Shown: positions 23,551 to 37,060 of the stretch, piece after piece | Numbering within the stretch: the first letter of the stretch is position 1 | Layout: each line of letters starts with the position of its first letter | NCBI RefSeq assembly: GCF_000001735.4 | Contig: NC_003076.8 | Location: 24,059,835 to 24,123,834 of the forward strand | Direction: 5' to 3' | DNA length: 64,000 nt | Source: Arabidopsis thaliana | Taxonomy: Eukaryota > Streptophyta > Magnoliopsida > Brassicales > Brassicaceae | Program-made: the position numbers and the translations under genes | The notes under the pieces: model-generated | Database searches by the model: none | What the model was told of the DNA's origin: nothing | The model's input: only the letters and a program-made list of their open reading frames with translations

Positions 23551-25593
23551 AACTCTCTTTCTCTCTGCAATAGAAAATTTTACTTCTCAGCTGGTTTATG
23601 GGAACCTATGGCATTCCTCTTACCAATATTTATATAAGCCAACTTGAATACTGTGTTGTGTCTACGCGATATAACACTCACATTATTAAAATTCTCTAAT
23701 GATTTTCTTTTTGTTTTTTGTTTTCTAATCTTTACCGTCCATATGGGGAGAGATTATGCTGTTGATAATGTGGGGTCTATTGTTTTGTGATGCCATCAAG
23801 CCATTAGAGCATATAAAAAATATGGAAATGATCGTTAATAGGGCGTTTGATGTAACACACCCATTAATTCTGCCTTTTCTTTTGTCTTTTTGTGTTGCAA
23901 TAAGAACACTTTCTTATATTTTCTTTTGGCATGTCCCAATAGTTTCATTTGCACTATCTCTCGTGTCAGTGAAATATCAACAGCATCCAAATATCAAACC
24001 AGAAGAGAAAATAATGTAAAACCTATCATTGCAGTTTTCTTATATCGTTTTAGTTTTAACAATGTGGAAGAAACATACATAAACGTGTGTGTGTGAGGGA
24101 GAGAAGGCTCTAGACATTTAGTTTTCTACTCTTTTGGTGAGTTTATGATTGCAGTGTGTCTCTTGACTTTATTAAAGGTTAATTTAAATATCACTGTAGA
24201 AGCTTATAAAAGGCAAATAAAGAAGAACAAAAAAGGAGATTTTTTTTTTTTATAAAGCATATAGCAAAAGGGGTCGAATTGTTTTGGGTGTGTGATAAGT
24301 GGCTTTTTTGTATCTAGCAACAGCACTTGAGATTGAAAGTTAGATACTTAGATATTATTTTTAGGATTTTGAATTCATTTTAAATAATAACTAAATTATT
24401 TGTTTAGATGAGAAAGGCCAATTTGATTTGGCTTGACTTTGGTTGTAATTTGCCTCTTGGTGCTCTGTTTTTATGAGAAAGTTTCGATCTTTTAGTCCAT
24501 AAATCTTTGAAGAACATAAGATTAGCCGTTGATAATACTTGTTTTAAGATATAATATAGAAATTCATTTAGTATCACATGGTTTATTGGAATTTCAGTAA
24601 CCTTACATTATAGTATATTCTCACGTGTGTAGTTTATGTGGCTTACATCTTCAAGATGTGAATTAGAGTAGGGTACAGAGAGGGTTCTTCTGACTCTGTG
24701 TATGCACAAGTACCTGGTTTGCTGGTCCGTAGAAGCAAAGAATAAAACATTTCTTCTTTTCTCTGAATATATCTCTAATTGGCAAAGAGTTCCCAAGATT
24801 CTTCAAATTGGTTTGTTCTGTGGAAAACTCTGAAAAAGACCTACAAGAATCTGAGAGAATTATACTTGGATTGATGGATGTTGCAAAGTCTTTATGTTGA
24901 AGCAAAAATATACCGATACGCTTAAAATTATTCTGAGTTTCAGTATTTTTATTTAGTGCATTTGGAAAATAACTCAATGTGGACCCATCGGTCCAACCCT
25001 ATTGAAGTTGCGGTTATCCTATTCTTAAGGCTGTGAAAAAATCAGTAATAATTTTAAACCGACACATATAGGACTAATCCGAAGTTAAACCGGCTTATAC
25101 CAGACCAAGGTTAAGACTAGTTTAAGCTTTCCTCGCCCATGTAAAAAAAGTTCTTGCTATGTTTTTTTTTTTTCCTTTTAAGGTCTAAAGGATTATGTGG
25201 TTGTGCTTGTAATGCTTTAAATATCATGGTTGTAATAGATTCGGGGTTCTGATTTTTTTGCCTGTTGCTTTCAGACTATCAAATTGCCCATTGTCCAATA
25301 GCTATTATAAAATTCTACACACCACAATCCGAAAGCTACTGCATATTTGTCATCTTGATCTCAGCCATCGATTAATTAGTAGTTGGATATGATCACTTAA
25401 ATTAAGCGGTAAATAATGAGTGTCAATTAGATTAATACATTTGGAAGAATATGATTAGTAGATGATTCAAGCAAAAAGATTAAATAAGTAAATATTATTC
25501 TTGTGATTAGTTGGGTTTGGTCATCATATCCATTGTTCTCAAAATAGCTAAAGCTTAATTGGTTGTTCAGAGACAGCTTATCCCCTAAACGTC

Positions 25594-25816
25594 TAGACGC
25601 TTATTAGAATTAGTCTTTTTTTTTTCTTTTTTTTTCTTCTTTTTTTCAAATTTTAACATATTTTTATTTTAAATATTTTGTGTTTATAAAGATTATGAAT
25701 GAATGTCTAGAGGGATTAATCGGCTGTCCGTAGACATGATTTTGTTTTGGTTGATTTTTTCTTTAACCGGATTTCTAATAGATATTGTTAAAATTGGGTA
25801 TCTTGATAAGCGTCTA
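25594..25816. repeat. Inverted TAGACGCTTAT pair, possible transposon relic
   Basis: TAGACGCTTAT at 25594-25604 and its exact reverse complement at 25806-25816 bracket about 200 bases of AT-rich DNA. That DNA includes a GATTAATCGGC word. The arms sit in locally GC-richer sequence (CCTAAACGTCTAGACG on the left). This looks like the ends of a small degraded element, but no duplication of target bases is evident. Confidence 0.35.
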
Positions 25817-26587
25817 TGCGGCCGAATTTTATAACATTTTTCATATCTAATCTTCATTAATGGTATATATTTAACTATATAAGTATATATTCTCATGAGA
25901 GATCAGTTGTGTAAAATGGGTTCTTTTTCAAAGGTGTCTTTGTAATGGAGGACCCAAAATTCTGAAGAGATTAGAGTGAAGTAAGCAGACAGATATGAGA
26001 CTGTGTAACGTGGACGCCACCACTTCCTCTATGGCCACTCCACTAAGTAAGATTTTTTCCCCTTCCATTCCTTTGGCTCGTGACTTGCGAATGCAAACGC
26101 ACTTAACGATCAAGAATTTAAGATAAGTCGACCCCTTTGGTCCCACACTTACCTTTCTTTTTCACTCTTACATCATAACTTCATCAGTATCCTATGATCT
26201 GTACTTAGTTTCAATTTGTTTTGATTGCATTCCATTTGTCTCCACTCTCAATGTAAACATTCGCCATGCATATCTACATGCATGCACTAGGCCCCTATTT
26301 ATCTTTGATTTCAATTTGCTTTTAGTAGAAATGTTCTTCGCATTGGCATAATTATTAAAAACATGTTAACCAAGTGGTTATAGCTGTAATGATAGATTAT
26401 AGCATGTCTATTCTTTGGTTAAAGAGTCGTACATGGATGAATCATACATGCACAAGCTAAGTGTTATGTCAAGGTTCATGGTTTTCAACTCAAGGTTTCC
26501 TTCTCAGATCTCTCACCTTGCACTTGTTCCGTGCGCAGAACTGGACTATAGCACATGAACATATGAAACATTACAATTGAGCTCCCA

Positions 26588-26610
26588 TTTTTTTTTTTTT
26601 TTTTTTTTTT
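26588..26610. repeat. Poly(T) run of 23
   Basis: An uninterrupted run of 23 T in the MYB59-SOK5 spacer. It could be a retroposed poly(A) tail read on the other strand, but no recognisable cDNA-like body precedes it. Confidence 0.9.
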
Positions 26611-29600
26611 CTGCAACGATAAGAATACTTTATTTTCTTAATTTAAATGAGGCCCCGGATTTCATTGATCCGGCTTTGTCCGTGCGTAACTGATAGATCA
26701 TCATGAGCCATAGCACATACTAACCTCCAAAACCTGAGTACTGGATATTCTTGTCATTTTAAAACGTTCACAATGGCCTATGATTGAATTGCATTGGAAT
26801 GACTCAAACCCTGATCTCCTAACTTCAAAATTAGTTTTTCAACCATGAATCATGAAACCATATTCATATTTTTTTACGTATGACTTCTCTACAGATAAGA
26901 TGAGGATAAGCCTACTTATTAAGAGCATCGAGGACTCTGGATATTCATTCTCCTGAATCCTGATCATTATCTCGTAACGTTACGTACGCCATTAATAAAG
27001 ATCCATCTATCTATGGGAATATTATTACACCAACAATAAAATAATGCTACTTTAGGAAAATCACATACAATAAAATTCATTTGTTTTTTTGGTTAGTTTA
27101 AGAGATAAGATTATTTATTTTTATATAGCGACATCTTGAAAACCTTTCCACCGCTAATTATGAGACTCTGTCTAGTGAATATATATGATTTTTATCTTCT
27201 TTTTTTTAATTAACTCCACTAATTCACCATGAATAACTCCACCCCACACATATCAAATTATCTTAGATAAATATCGCATTATTTCAAATTAATAATTATC
27301 ATTAGAAATGTTGTTCTTGGTTGAAACGGTCAATCCAATATGATTTCTTGCAACCGATTTAAAGTAGGTCCTGACTTTTAAAATTTAAAATCCAAATTTG
27401 TTTTCCGTCAACAACATATAATATACAAATTTAAATCTTAATGATAGCATATGCTAAAACAAACCAATAGATTACAATTTTTAGATTTATGATTTTTGTA
27501 TTCAACATGTAGCTGATTTCTAAACTGTAAAACCCAAACATATGATTTACACATCGTTGAGTCTCCTATAGACGGACCTTAGGATATTCCTTAAATTGTG
27601 TAATATAGACGGGATCACGCCATCGTCACTTGCCATATTAGTAATGATAATCTATTTGTTAATGAAATACTATAATGAATAAAAAGGTGTTATCCAATTA
27701 AACCAGTCACTAGCTTTAGCTTTCGTGATTAGGTGGAGAGATAACGCTTTCATCAGCCTTATTCGTATACGATCAATTAACAAAGACGCGTATACTAAAA
27801 CGAAACTCTGTGTCTGTGACATGTACTACTACTTTCTTTTTTTTTGGTTTGTTTTTATCTTAAATCATATATGTTCATGACTAAGCCCATTTTAAGCAAA
27901 AAGAAGCCCACTACTATAACTATATCTACCCGTTAACTTAACGGGTCGATATTTACCCATTTAAGTCTGATTAATAAATGTTGGCAGCTACTTTTATTTC
28001 TTGCTACAAGTATCTTTGCTCTCTGAATCCGTAATAATTATGCTATATCTAAAGTGTTATGTGCATACACACCATAATACAATATAGTAAACAAAATTGA
28101 ATCTGTTTGTTTAGATTTTTGTAGTATCATTGTCTCTTTTGATGAAAAAAAAAGAAGGTAGACATGAATATTTCTGAAATAAGATTTGTGTGATAAACAA
28201 ATTACGGGATTAGATACATCGAACTCAGTTGCTATGCAACATAGAGAGACTTGGTGCGAAAGCTATGCATTTTTGTCGTTAACTTTATAAGATCACTATT
28301 TAGCTTTTGTTTTCCAAAGCTTTCCAAGCTCGCATACCAATTCCAATACATCGCATTTTTAGACACAACCCCAAACACACCCATGCACACGACTACATTT
28401 TTAATGTAATTTTGATGTCTATTTAAATATTAAAGACTTTGAACATGTCTCCACTATATTGAAACGTGTATGTAATTACCATCCAACAGTTTAACCATAC
28501 TGTTTGATTTTTTACTATCTGCATTACTGTTTTTTTCTTATATATCTGTTGTAACAATTCACACCAAGAATCTCTGTAGTAAAAATTATTAACTTAATAG
28601 AGTATATATCTTATAAATTTATAAGTTCTGAAGTTTTCGTGGTTTCTTTTCTTTCTTCATTTATTAGCCCAATGAACCTGTCATACTATAACGATTAATA
28701 GAGAGCAATTTTTTTTTTGAAAAAAGGGTTTGAGGCAAATATTTCGTTCCATTATAATTCAGTTTCCAAAATCTTTTTACATCCTCGATTGGGAATAAGC
28801 TTGGTATCTTGTTTGACACTTCACTTACCAGGGAACTGGTGTTTGGGGCTAGCTAGAGTAACAATAAATGGAAGAAATAAGAATGTATTGGATGTATCAA
28901 AACAGTCAAAATGTGGATAAATAAGCAATATGTATTATGTATATGTTTGAACCCCCACGTGAAATGGAAATAGAAGGGGTCATGGGTGACTTTTATTATT
29001 TGGCCGTTAAGTTGGACGACCGACCGCATTTTTGTCAGCTTTCATATTCGTCACCTCCCTAAAGCACAAAAAAAAAACTTTGTAATTCGAAGTAATATTT
29101 CCTACAACTAAATTATTAATGCTTCCTAAGATTATCTAAAATAACAACCAACTGACATGAAAAAAAAAAATCAAAAAGAATAAACACACATGAATTTCTA
29201 AATTGATGTCAAATGATGCATCAATGGTTCTATTGATCTATTAGAGTTCTTTTTTTTCTTTGGTCGTATGATTACCATTTAGAGCCATAAAGTGTACTTA
29301 TTATCCAAATTCATTGAAGAACATAAAATGACAAGAAAAAAAAAACAAAATCCGAAGAAAAACAAATGTGGTATGTTTGTGTATTAATAAGCGAAACCTA
29401 TTGATATCTCTCAGTCATAGCAGGAGAGTCGTCGGATGAGTGGAAGAGAATATCTGGATTTTATGAGCGTATCTATGTCCAGTCACCGTATACATTTACA
29501 TTTTGCAGGTGATGAGATCAACTTCTTAAATTTGATCTCAACCGTTCATCACAAAATCTCTTCAAAGGACCACAATTATCTCGAGTGTCCGTGAACTCCT

Positions 29601-31115
29601 GTCATGATACCTCATGAAAAGTAAACAAACAAAAAAAGTCAAACTATAACCTTTAAGACATAATCATTCAAATGAAAAGGGCATCCAAATAACAAAAATA
29701 AAATTGGATTTATTTCTTGTCAACAAGTTCTTTTCTATTAAATTCATTTGAGCCCCGCATAAGAAAACGTAGGTGGAACAATCAATTCGTGGTGAATATT
29801 AACATATCTATTATAATTATCTATTGTAAATTTGTGACCAAAACGTTATAAATAGCCCAAGTTATCATTAAACTGTTTTATACTAATAAGCAAGCTTACT
29901 AATTAACGTTAAAGTCTAAATTTTTATGCCTACCGTGTTTTACTCCGTAAACACTTTTTTTTTATTACTTTACAGACTTACGAAATGTGTGACACATGGC
30001 AAAGGCCCGAGTAAAACAAGTTTATGAAACGGACATAACATTTAAAATCATCGGTTTCATATTTCGTAGTCAAAGTTAGGTATGAAGAGAAACTACGTGG
30101 ACTCGTTTAGTCAACTTGATCACCATTTTAAAAATATTTACTCCTTTCATTTATTGTACGCAAATCTTACTTACATATAAAAATTTTAGACACGAAACGA
30201 CGTCGCGCTTGACTCAATGTTTGTATTAGTGTAATAAATTAGTTTTTTTTATATTTTTGTTGTTATTCGTAAACTATACATAATTCAGATTAGTTTGGTT
30301 TATTACTTTATTCTATCCTTCTTTCTTCTTTGGGGTAAAAGGCTCGTACGAATACGCAAAATGAATATTGATCTCCATATACAAACATTTTATTTCGTAT
30401 TACTATATGTAACTTAGAAAATTATAAAACTGACAGGAATTCAAACGGAACAGAAGTTTATAAGATCATTTACTTGATGATATTTTGATCAAAATAGAGT
30501 ATATGAAAATACAGAAACTTCCAACTGACTTACACAAAAATATATACCAATATTTAACAATAAATAGACCAAAATGGCATTATTATCCAATTCGTTTTGA
30601 AAAATTGAGCGTTATTCTATTGAATACCTAAAGTATAGTCTAGTTCAAAAAAAAAAAAGAACTTAATAAGAATCTCTACCAATCTTATAAAATTTTCAAA
30701 ATTTGAAAACATACTCCATAAAAAGCCAGAAAATAATTCAATTAGTCATGGCCGAATTTAAATAAAATTGACTTTGGTTGGAAATGCTTTTTCTACTGGC
30801 GCAAGTAAGAGCCGATACATGTTTATATCAGAAAAGCCAGAAGAGAGAGAGATTGAGAGCAAAGTTTCATTTGTTGTGTAGCCCTTTGTCTCTCGCATCC
30901 TCATTTTTCAAAATCTCACTCTCTCTTTCCTCTCTGCTTTCATTTGCTTTCTATAAATCCAAACTCTTAAACAAAAGATTTTGTCTTTCCATCAACATCA
31001 ACTCCCTCATAAACTCCCACAAAGACTCTCACTTTAAAACTCCTTCACTACTTCGTGTTCTTCGTCTCTTTTTCTTTTTTTCTTTCACTTTTCCATAAGC
31101 AAAGAAACAAAAAGG

Positions 31116-32970
31116 ATGAGTTCAAGAGTGTTCAGAGCAACACCAGATAACAACTATTTGGTCCCCAGGAGATCCAAAGACCAACAAGACACCAGTCCCG
31201 ACCGTAACCGAATCTGGTCTGAGCCTCGTCTTAAACCCGTCGTTAACCGGAAAGTCCCAGTCGTCTATTATCTCTGCCGGAATGGTCAGCTTGACCATCC
31301 TCATTTCATCGAAGTCACTCTCTCTTCCCACGATGGTCTTTATCTCAAAGGTAATAATAAATCAACCCAAAAACTGATGAAAACGCTTTTTCAAGAAAGT
31401 AGCTTTTTGAGTTCAAAAGGTTTTCAAACTCTCTGTTCTCTTTGGCTTTTTACTCTTTATTATTTCTGAAACATAACAGTGAAAAAGGCGGCAAGTTTTC
31501 GAATTGTATCTTTATTTCAAAATCAAGAACTTCATTGAGCAACTAAAAAAGTTTAAAACTTTAATTTGGTTTTTTCCAAATTCTCAGATGTGATAAACCG
31601 CTTGAATGATCTAAGAGGGAAAGGCATGGCAAGTCTCTACTCTTGGTCTTCGAAACGGTAAACGATTCTCCTCCACCGTCGGATCTCTATAAAGCCTCTT
31701 CCTTTTAAAATCTCTTGACATTTTTTTATTGTTCAGGAGCTACAAAAATGGATTTGTCTGGCACGATTTATCGGAGGACGATTTCATCTTCCCTGTTCAA
31801 GGTCAAGAATATGTTCTCAAAGGCTCTGAGGTTCTTGATTCTTGTCTTATCTCAAACCCAAGAAGCCTCCTCGAAACGTCGTCGTTTAGAGACCCAAGAT
31901 CTTTAAATCCAGATAAAAACTCCGGCGATGATATCCCGGCGGTGATAAATCGACGGAGGAACCAGTCTTGGAGCTCTATCGATCTCAGCGAGTACAAAGT
32001 GTACAAAGCAACCGAGTCAAGCGCCGAGTCAACTCAAAGACTCGCTGCGGACGCTTCTACTCAGACTGACGATAGACGACGGAGGAGAAGACCGGCGAAA
32101 GAGGAAATAGAAGAGGTGAAAAGTCCGGCGAGTTATGAGAATCAGAGTACAGAGCTGAGCAGAGACGAGATATCTCCTCCACCGTCGGATTCAAGTCCCG
32201 AGACATTAGAGAATCTGATCAAAGCCGATGGACGGCTGATATTGCGTCCTAGCGAAAGCAGCACCGATCATCGGACGGTCGAGAGTTTATCCAGCGGAAG
32301 AATGAGAGCTTCGGCTGTGTTAATGCAGCTGATATCGTGTGGTACGATGTCGTTTAAAGAATGTGGGCCTGTTTTGTTGAAAGATCAAGGGCTGGCGTTG
32401 AACGGGCGTAGCGGGTGTACGATAACGCGAGGAGCAGAGGATAATGGTGAGGAGAGGGTAGATAAGGAATTAAAGAGTTTTGGAAGGGTACAATTGGAAG
32501 ATAAGGAGTATTTTAGCGGCAGTTTGATTGAGACCAAGAAGGAGCTTGTTCCTGCTTTGAAAAGATCTTCTTCTTACAATGCTGACAGGTAAAAAAATAA
32601 AACATCAAGCAGTTCGATTTCTCTTTAGATGAAACGGCACGTAGTTCTATTTTAACTTTTATGAATTTACCCGTACATTGGCAATTATTGGTTATGGTGT
32701 GTTGAACTGTTGATTGAAAGAGCTGAAAATGGTAAAGTTTGTAGAAGTACATTTTGGGGTGTCTTTCAAACGTCTTCTCAATTTTTAAAAGTTCTAATAG
32801 TTTTTTTTAATGAAATGAAAGGTTATAATAATTGATATTTGATAAATTTTATTAGGTGTTCAAGAATGGGACCAACGACGGAGAAGGATGAGGAAGAAGC
32901 GGTTCGAGCTAAGTGCATTCCGAGAAAACCAAAGCCGGTGGCTAAAAGGAACAATGGTGGGCAGCAGTAA
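31116..32970 (+). CDS. SOK5: SOSEKI-family polarity protein (DUF966)
   Basis: Exons 31116-31350, 31588-31657, 31737-32588 and 32856-32970 give 423 residues. Residues about 45-135 form the DIX-like oligomerisation domain ([20 protein letters not shown], then [25 protein letters not shown] and [20 protein letters not shown]). The rest is Ser- and Arg-rich and probably disordered, with one later conserved patch ([20 protein letters not shown]). SOSEKI proteins polymerise through the DIX-like domain and sit at cell corners or edges, giving polarity cues for oriented division. The CT-rich 5' UTR begins near 30880. It matches AT5G59790. The SOK5 name is from memory. Confidence 0.92.
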
Positions 32971-34917
32971 CAAAAACGGCACGATGAGTCTAACAAGCTT
33001 ATTTTGGGTTTAAGTAGAAGAGAAAAGTAGAATAGGGAATGATGAGTTTGTAAAGCATTGTGAATTGTGTAGGTAAACTATAACAATTCCTTTGCATGCT
33101 AAAAAAATTAAGAGTTAACATGATGGGTGAATATATAATATATAATGTTGTAGTCTGAGCCTAGGTGTCTTTTGAGGTTAATTTCAATCTGGTTTTCTTT
33201 TATAACCCCAATATTACTTTATCGTAGTGATTGGGAACCTAAATTACAAATTTCAGTTAGTTTTGACCATTTTTCATACTTTTGGGGTTTCATTGATAGC
33301 TCCTTTCAGTTTAGAGTAAAATATCAAATGATCATAGGAAGCTTCTTTTTCCAACATGCATAGTAGTAGTACTACTAGTAACCATAGAAATTAAGGTGTA
33401 GATATTTACGATTTTGGACCAAATACATAAAGAACAACAAAAATATATAGATTTGTAGGGAAAACGCCCTCCAACAAATTGACTTGGCGTGATTAGTTTA
33501 CAGAAATTACCAGAAATACATCGAAAACATTTATTTATATACTATTGAATACTCCATTGAAATGTGGTAAAGTGATAGTTTTCCTTGAAAGTGTAAATAG
33601 CTTAGAGTCAATGTTGGGGTGGTACCTTGAGGCTACAAATTATTCAGGGAAAAGTCTCTATGCCCTTTAATTCTGGCCTATTTGGCTTTTGTGGCGTCAA
33701 CTCCAATATCAATTTGCAGCACGTACACAATATTTTAAAAATAATCGTACCAAAAAGAAATTTCAATAACCAACAACAATGTTGTCTTTTGACTTTGAAA
33801 TCTTAGAAGTTTCCACTTACCCATTTCTAGAAGTCTTAAATAGCACTGTTATTCAAAATCTTTTTCATTGTACATCATTAAACTCTATGCAAAAGGAGAA
33901 ATACATTATAAATTCCCACAATCTGCATTCATTAGTATGGAAACCAGACTTTTAAGAATTTGGTTTATTTTGTCAAAGTTCCACATCAAAAAAGGAATTA
34001 AATATAGAATTACACATACAAAGCATATGATAATTCACTTATTGATATTTGCTTTTGAGTTAAAAGTAAAGGTTGACAAAAATAAGAAAAAGGTTAAGAC
34101 CAAATTCAAAATAAAGTACACTGTATTATATTTGACATATATCTAGTCTATTGCGGTACATTCAAGGATAGATATAGAGATAATTATATAAATATACATA
34201 AGATCTTGCAGTAGGTGACTGACTTCATTGAAGTGAATTCATACATATTTTGGTAAAAAGATCTGTGATTGCGTGTACACGTTGTGCTTCACAGTTTTAC
34301 TACAGTTAACATTATTTTTTCTACAGTTTCACAGCAAAAACCGGTGAAGAGAGGTAATTATATCTCACATGGAATACGATATAATTGTCATATAAACCCT
34401 CTCAAGTCTCAATCCAAGAAACCAAGGTGAGCTACTAGCTTTAACCGTTAGTAATAACGATGGACTCTCATAATCGAAATAATCTTGTAAATTTCTATAT
34501 TATACTCGTGAGAACCACTTGGGGCGTACACAAAATGTTGATTTTCATTTATAGTTAGATTCATACTAAGTATTTGGCGAGTATGTTTAACGAGGAGAAG
34601 TTGTTAATACAAAAATTAGAGAGGAAGCACACAAAATCATTCTTAGACAACCATTTCACATCAAGCTTGGAATTTTGAACCATTATTTACACCTTACTAC
34701 AGACAACTTCGAATTTTAAGTCCCCAAACTTAATATGAGCACTAACATACCTGCCCGAATAACCAAAATCCGGTTCACACCGAATATGAAATTGAAAATT
34801 TTGGAAAAGCCGGTTATTTGGGTCAGTTATAAACTAGACCGAAGTATGAACTTGAACAGACTACCGACTGGAATTAGCTCTTGTTAACCGTAAACTAAAT
34901 TGACAAACCTAGTTCGG
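32971..34917. other. Convergent spacer between SOK5 and MBD7
   Basis: Two 3' ends face each other across about 1.9 kb. SOK5's 3' UTR runs from 32971. The middle is AT-rich with no exon-like runs. Apparent ORFs near 33868-34146 are lysine- and isoleucine-rich by composition only. Confidence 0.5.
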
Positions 34918-36588
34918 TTAAGAGCGGTCTTCGATCAGTGAAACAAATGCCTCGGACCATGTATGTTTAACCAAGCTAGAGACATTCGATCCGCGTACAT
35001 TCGCAGTGAACATGTTTCCGCCGGAACCGGTAAGAACCCACTTTACTTTCTTCGGTGGGTTTGGGTCAATAACTTCGCTCTGAAATCTGATACCATTCCG
35101 GTTCATCAGAAGCTGCCACAGTCAAACCGTTACAACCTTGTATAGAAATGGTTCATCTTCTTTACCTCTAAATGATGTAAAGCTTAAAATCAAACTTCAT
35201 CTATCTTTAAGCTTAGAAAACTTACAGGAAGCCGCTCCGAATGCACCATAGAAACCGAGTCAAGTGTAATGTTCCCGACTGATATCAAGTATCTCTCAAC
35301 GGCTGCCATGGAACGGAATTTATTCCCTGTTCCTGGCTCAATATATGACTGCAAACAACAGTACTAACGGTATTGAACGTTTGGACTATATGACACAAAC
35401 CAAATATAACCAAACTACCTAAGTATCAGATATGTACCCTGTCTATATGACTGGAACTTCTTCGCGGTTTCTCCTCAACGATCCATCCATCAGGTAACCT
35501 GAAATCTTTGGAATGGCCACGGCGATTCTGTAAAACCCTAAGCTGCTGCTCTATAGAGTTCCGGGATTCTCTTAAGTATCTCTCAACGGAAACAAGAGAA
35601 CGGAAGCGCTTTCCTGTTTTTCGCTCAACATAATACTGCAAAGAACAATACTAACGGTTTAGCCAGAGATTCAATCCTAAAACCACCAATTCAACGTATC
35701 CTTTTCACATTCTGCTCTTCTCACATCCCACATTTAACCGACCTCAGTTGTTAGTTATGTGACTCAGTAACTTATGCATAGGGTCTAAAATAGCTATAGC
35801 AAGTCTCTACATTAGTACCTTATCAATATAATGAGAGTTTTTCCTCGGAACCTCCTCAACGGACCATCCTCTAGGCAATCGGAAACCTTTGGAGGCATAT
35901 TCAACTCCGCAGTGATCCTGCAAAAGCATAAACACACTGATTTTAAGTATTTGATCCAAGAAGAACCATATGCTTCTGTAATTTCAAATCAGAACAAAGG
36001 ACCTGTTTGGTTCTTGATCCTTCATAAACCCTTGTCTTGTCCTGGAAAAAGGATCCTGCTCGAGTCAAGCGTCTGTCATTTACTTCTCCAGCCAAGTGTC
36101 TGTGAATAGCTTCTAGTGATGAAAACTGTCTACCAGTCCCTGGCTCGATAAAGTACTGCCCACAAAACAAAACAAAAACAAGTAAAGATGAGACTTTTCA
36201 GAAGAGAACCACAAGATCTATCTTCAACTCAAGCATATACCCAAAGAAACGACTCATAGACCTCTCAAGCAACAATCAAGAGCTCTGTGGCAACACAATC
36301 ACTAATCTGATCCAAGCATTACACTTTGGTCATACATATCCATTGCACAAAAGACATAAATTAGCTCTAATTGTTCAAATTCTGAGAAAAAGCTCAAATT
36401 TTGTTTCACATTTGCTTGATGTAGCTCATATTTACCGTATCAACAACACCGTTGTTGCTAGATCGCGGCCGATTCACGACGGTCCAACCAGGCATAATCT
36501 TGCCGCAAAACGAGGTGGGATCCGCGATCTGCAACTGGGTTTCGCGGCGGTGGTTAGCCGAAGGAGAGGAAGAGGATCTCGTCTGCAT
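34918..36588 (-). CDS. MBD7: Methyl-CpG-binding domain protein with three MBDs
   Basis: Exons 36436-36588, 36003-36155, 35819-35917, 35438-35635, 35226-35348 and 34918-35112 give 306 residues from the ATG at 36588 (MQTRSSSSPSANHRRET). Three MBD motifs are visible: PGWTVVNRPRSSNNGVVDT with YFIEPGTG, RGWSVEEVPRKNSHYIDK with YYVERKTG, and DGWIVEEKPRRSSSHIDR with SYIEPGTG. Each is cut by a phase-0 intron at the same place. The tail after residue 240 corresponds to the C-terminal region that binds IDM partners. MBD7 is known to bind methylated CpG and to bring the IDM acetylation and demethylation machinery that limits silencing. It matches AT5G59800. Confidence 0.95.
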
Positions 36589-37060
36589 CGCTTCGTTGCC
36601 GGGTCTAACCCAAAAGCCCGAGACGAGAGTGTGGTTTTTAGTTTGGTCGTCCAAGCCACACACACTTCTTATTTCTCTGTCACTGCTTTCACGTAACGAC
36701 ACGCAAAAAGCACCATATGTCCACTTGGCAAATTTTTACCTTAATACAAATTCTGTAATTAGAAGATGATTAATGAAAAATAAAGTTAATAATCACATGC
36801 AAATCAAATATGCTAATCACAAAGATAATAAAAATAATCAATGTTTTTGGTTTACTAGCTATACATTTTATTTTAGGTAATGAATTATATGATGCCGATA
36901 GTTATTTGTTAACATCAAAATAAAATTAAACTGTTTTAAGAAAGAATGTGTTTTAATTCAATTTTTTTTATTTTTTTTTTGAACATTAAAATATTATCCA
37001 AACATATAAAATGATTCATAGAAGAAAAGTGAGAACGATGAAGTAGAATGAAGAATGAGG
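36589..37060. other. MBD7 promoter and SBT5.4 3' flank
   Basis: The first 150 bases are the MBD7 5' UTR and promoter (the frame stays open upstream of its ATG, starting MSLRESS, but the family start is the downstream ATG). The rest is AT-rich and contains the subtilase 3' UTR. Confidence 0.5.

Larger units (their letters stand above)
23545..31115. other. 7.6-kb spacer, largest in the window
   Basis: The left edge is the MYB59 promoter (MYB59 transcribes away from it) and the right edge the SOK5 promoter and 5' UTR, which becomes CT-rich from about 30880. I see no exons with splice signals, tRNAs or rRNA. It contains a T23 run (26588-26610), pyrimidine-rich tracts near 25615-25645 and a possible transposon relic (25594-25816). 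All ORFs are short and compositionally random. Confidence 0.5.

Noticed and set aside
23370-23570. N-terminal Arg/Glu-repeat extension of MYB59
   Set aside because: It needs a non-AUG start (TTG) in the GA microsatellite; the [13 protein letters not shown] start gives the normal R2R3 MYB layout.
24663-24977. 104-codon minus-strand ORF in the MYB59-SOK5 spacer
   Set aside because: No family motif, no splice context and spacer-like base composition; consistent with a chance ORF.
26588-26610. Poly(T) run as evidence of a retrogene
   Set aside because: No cDNA-like coding body or flanking duplication is visible next to it.
33868-34146. 92-codon ORF between SOK5 and MBD7
   Set aside because: Lys/Ile-rich reading of AT-rich DNA, with no start context or homologous features.
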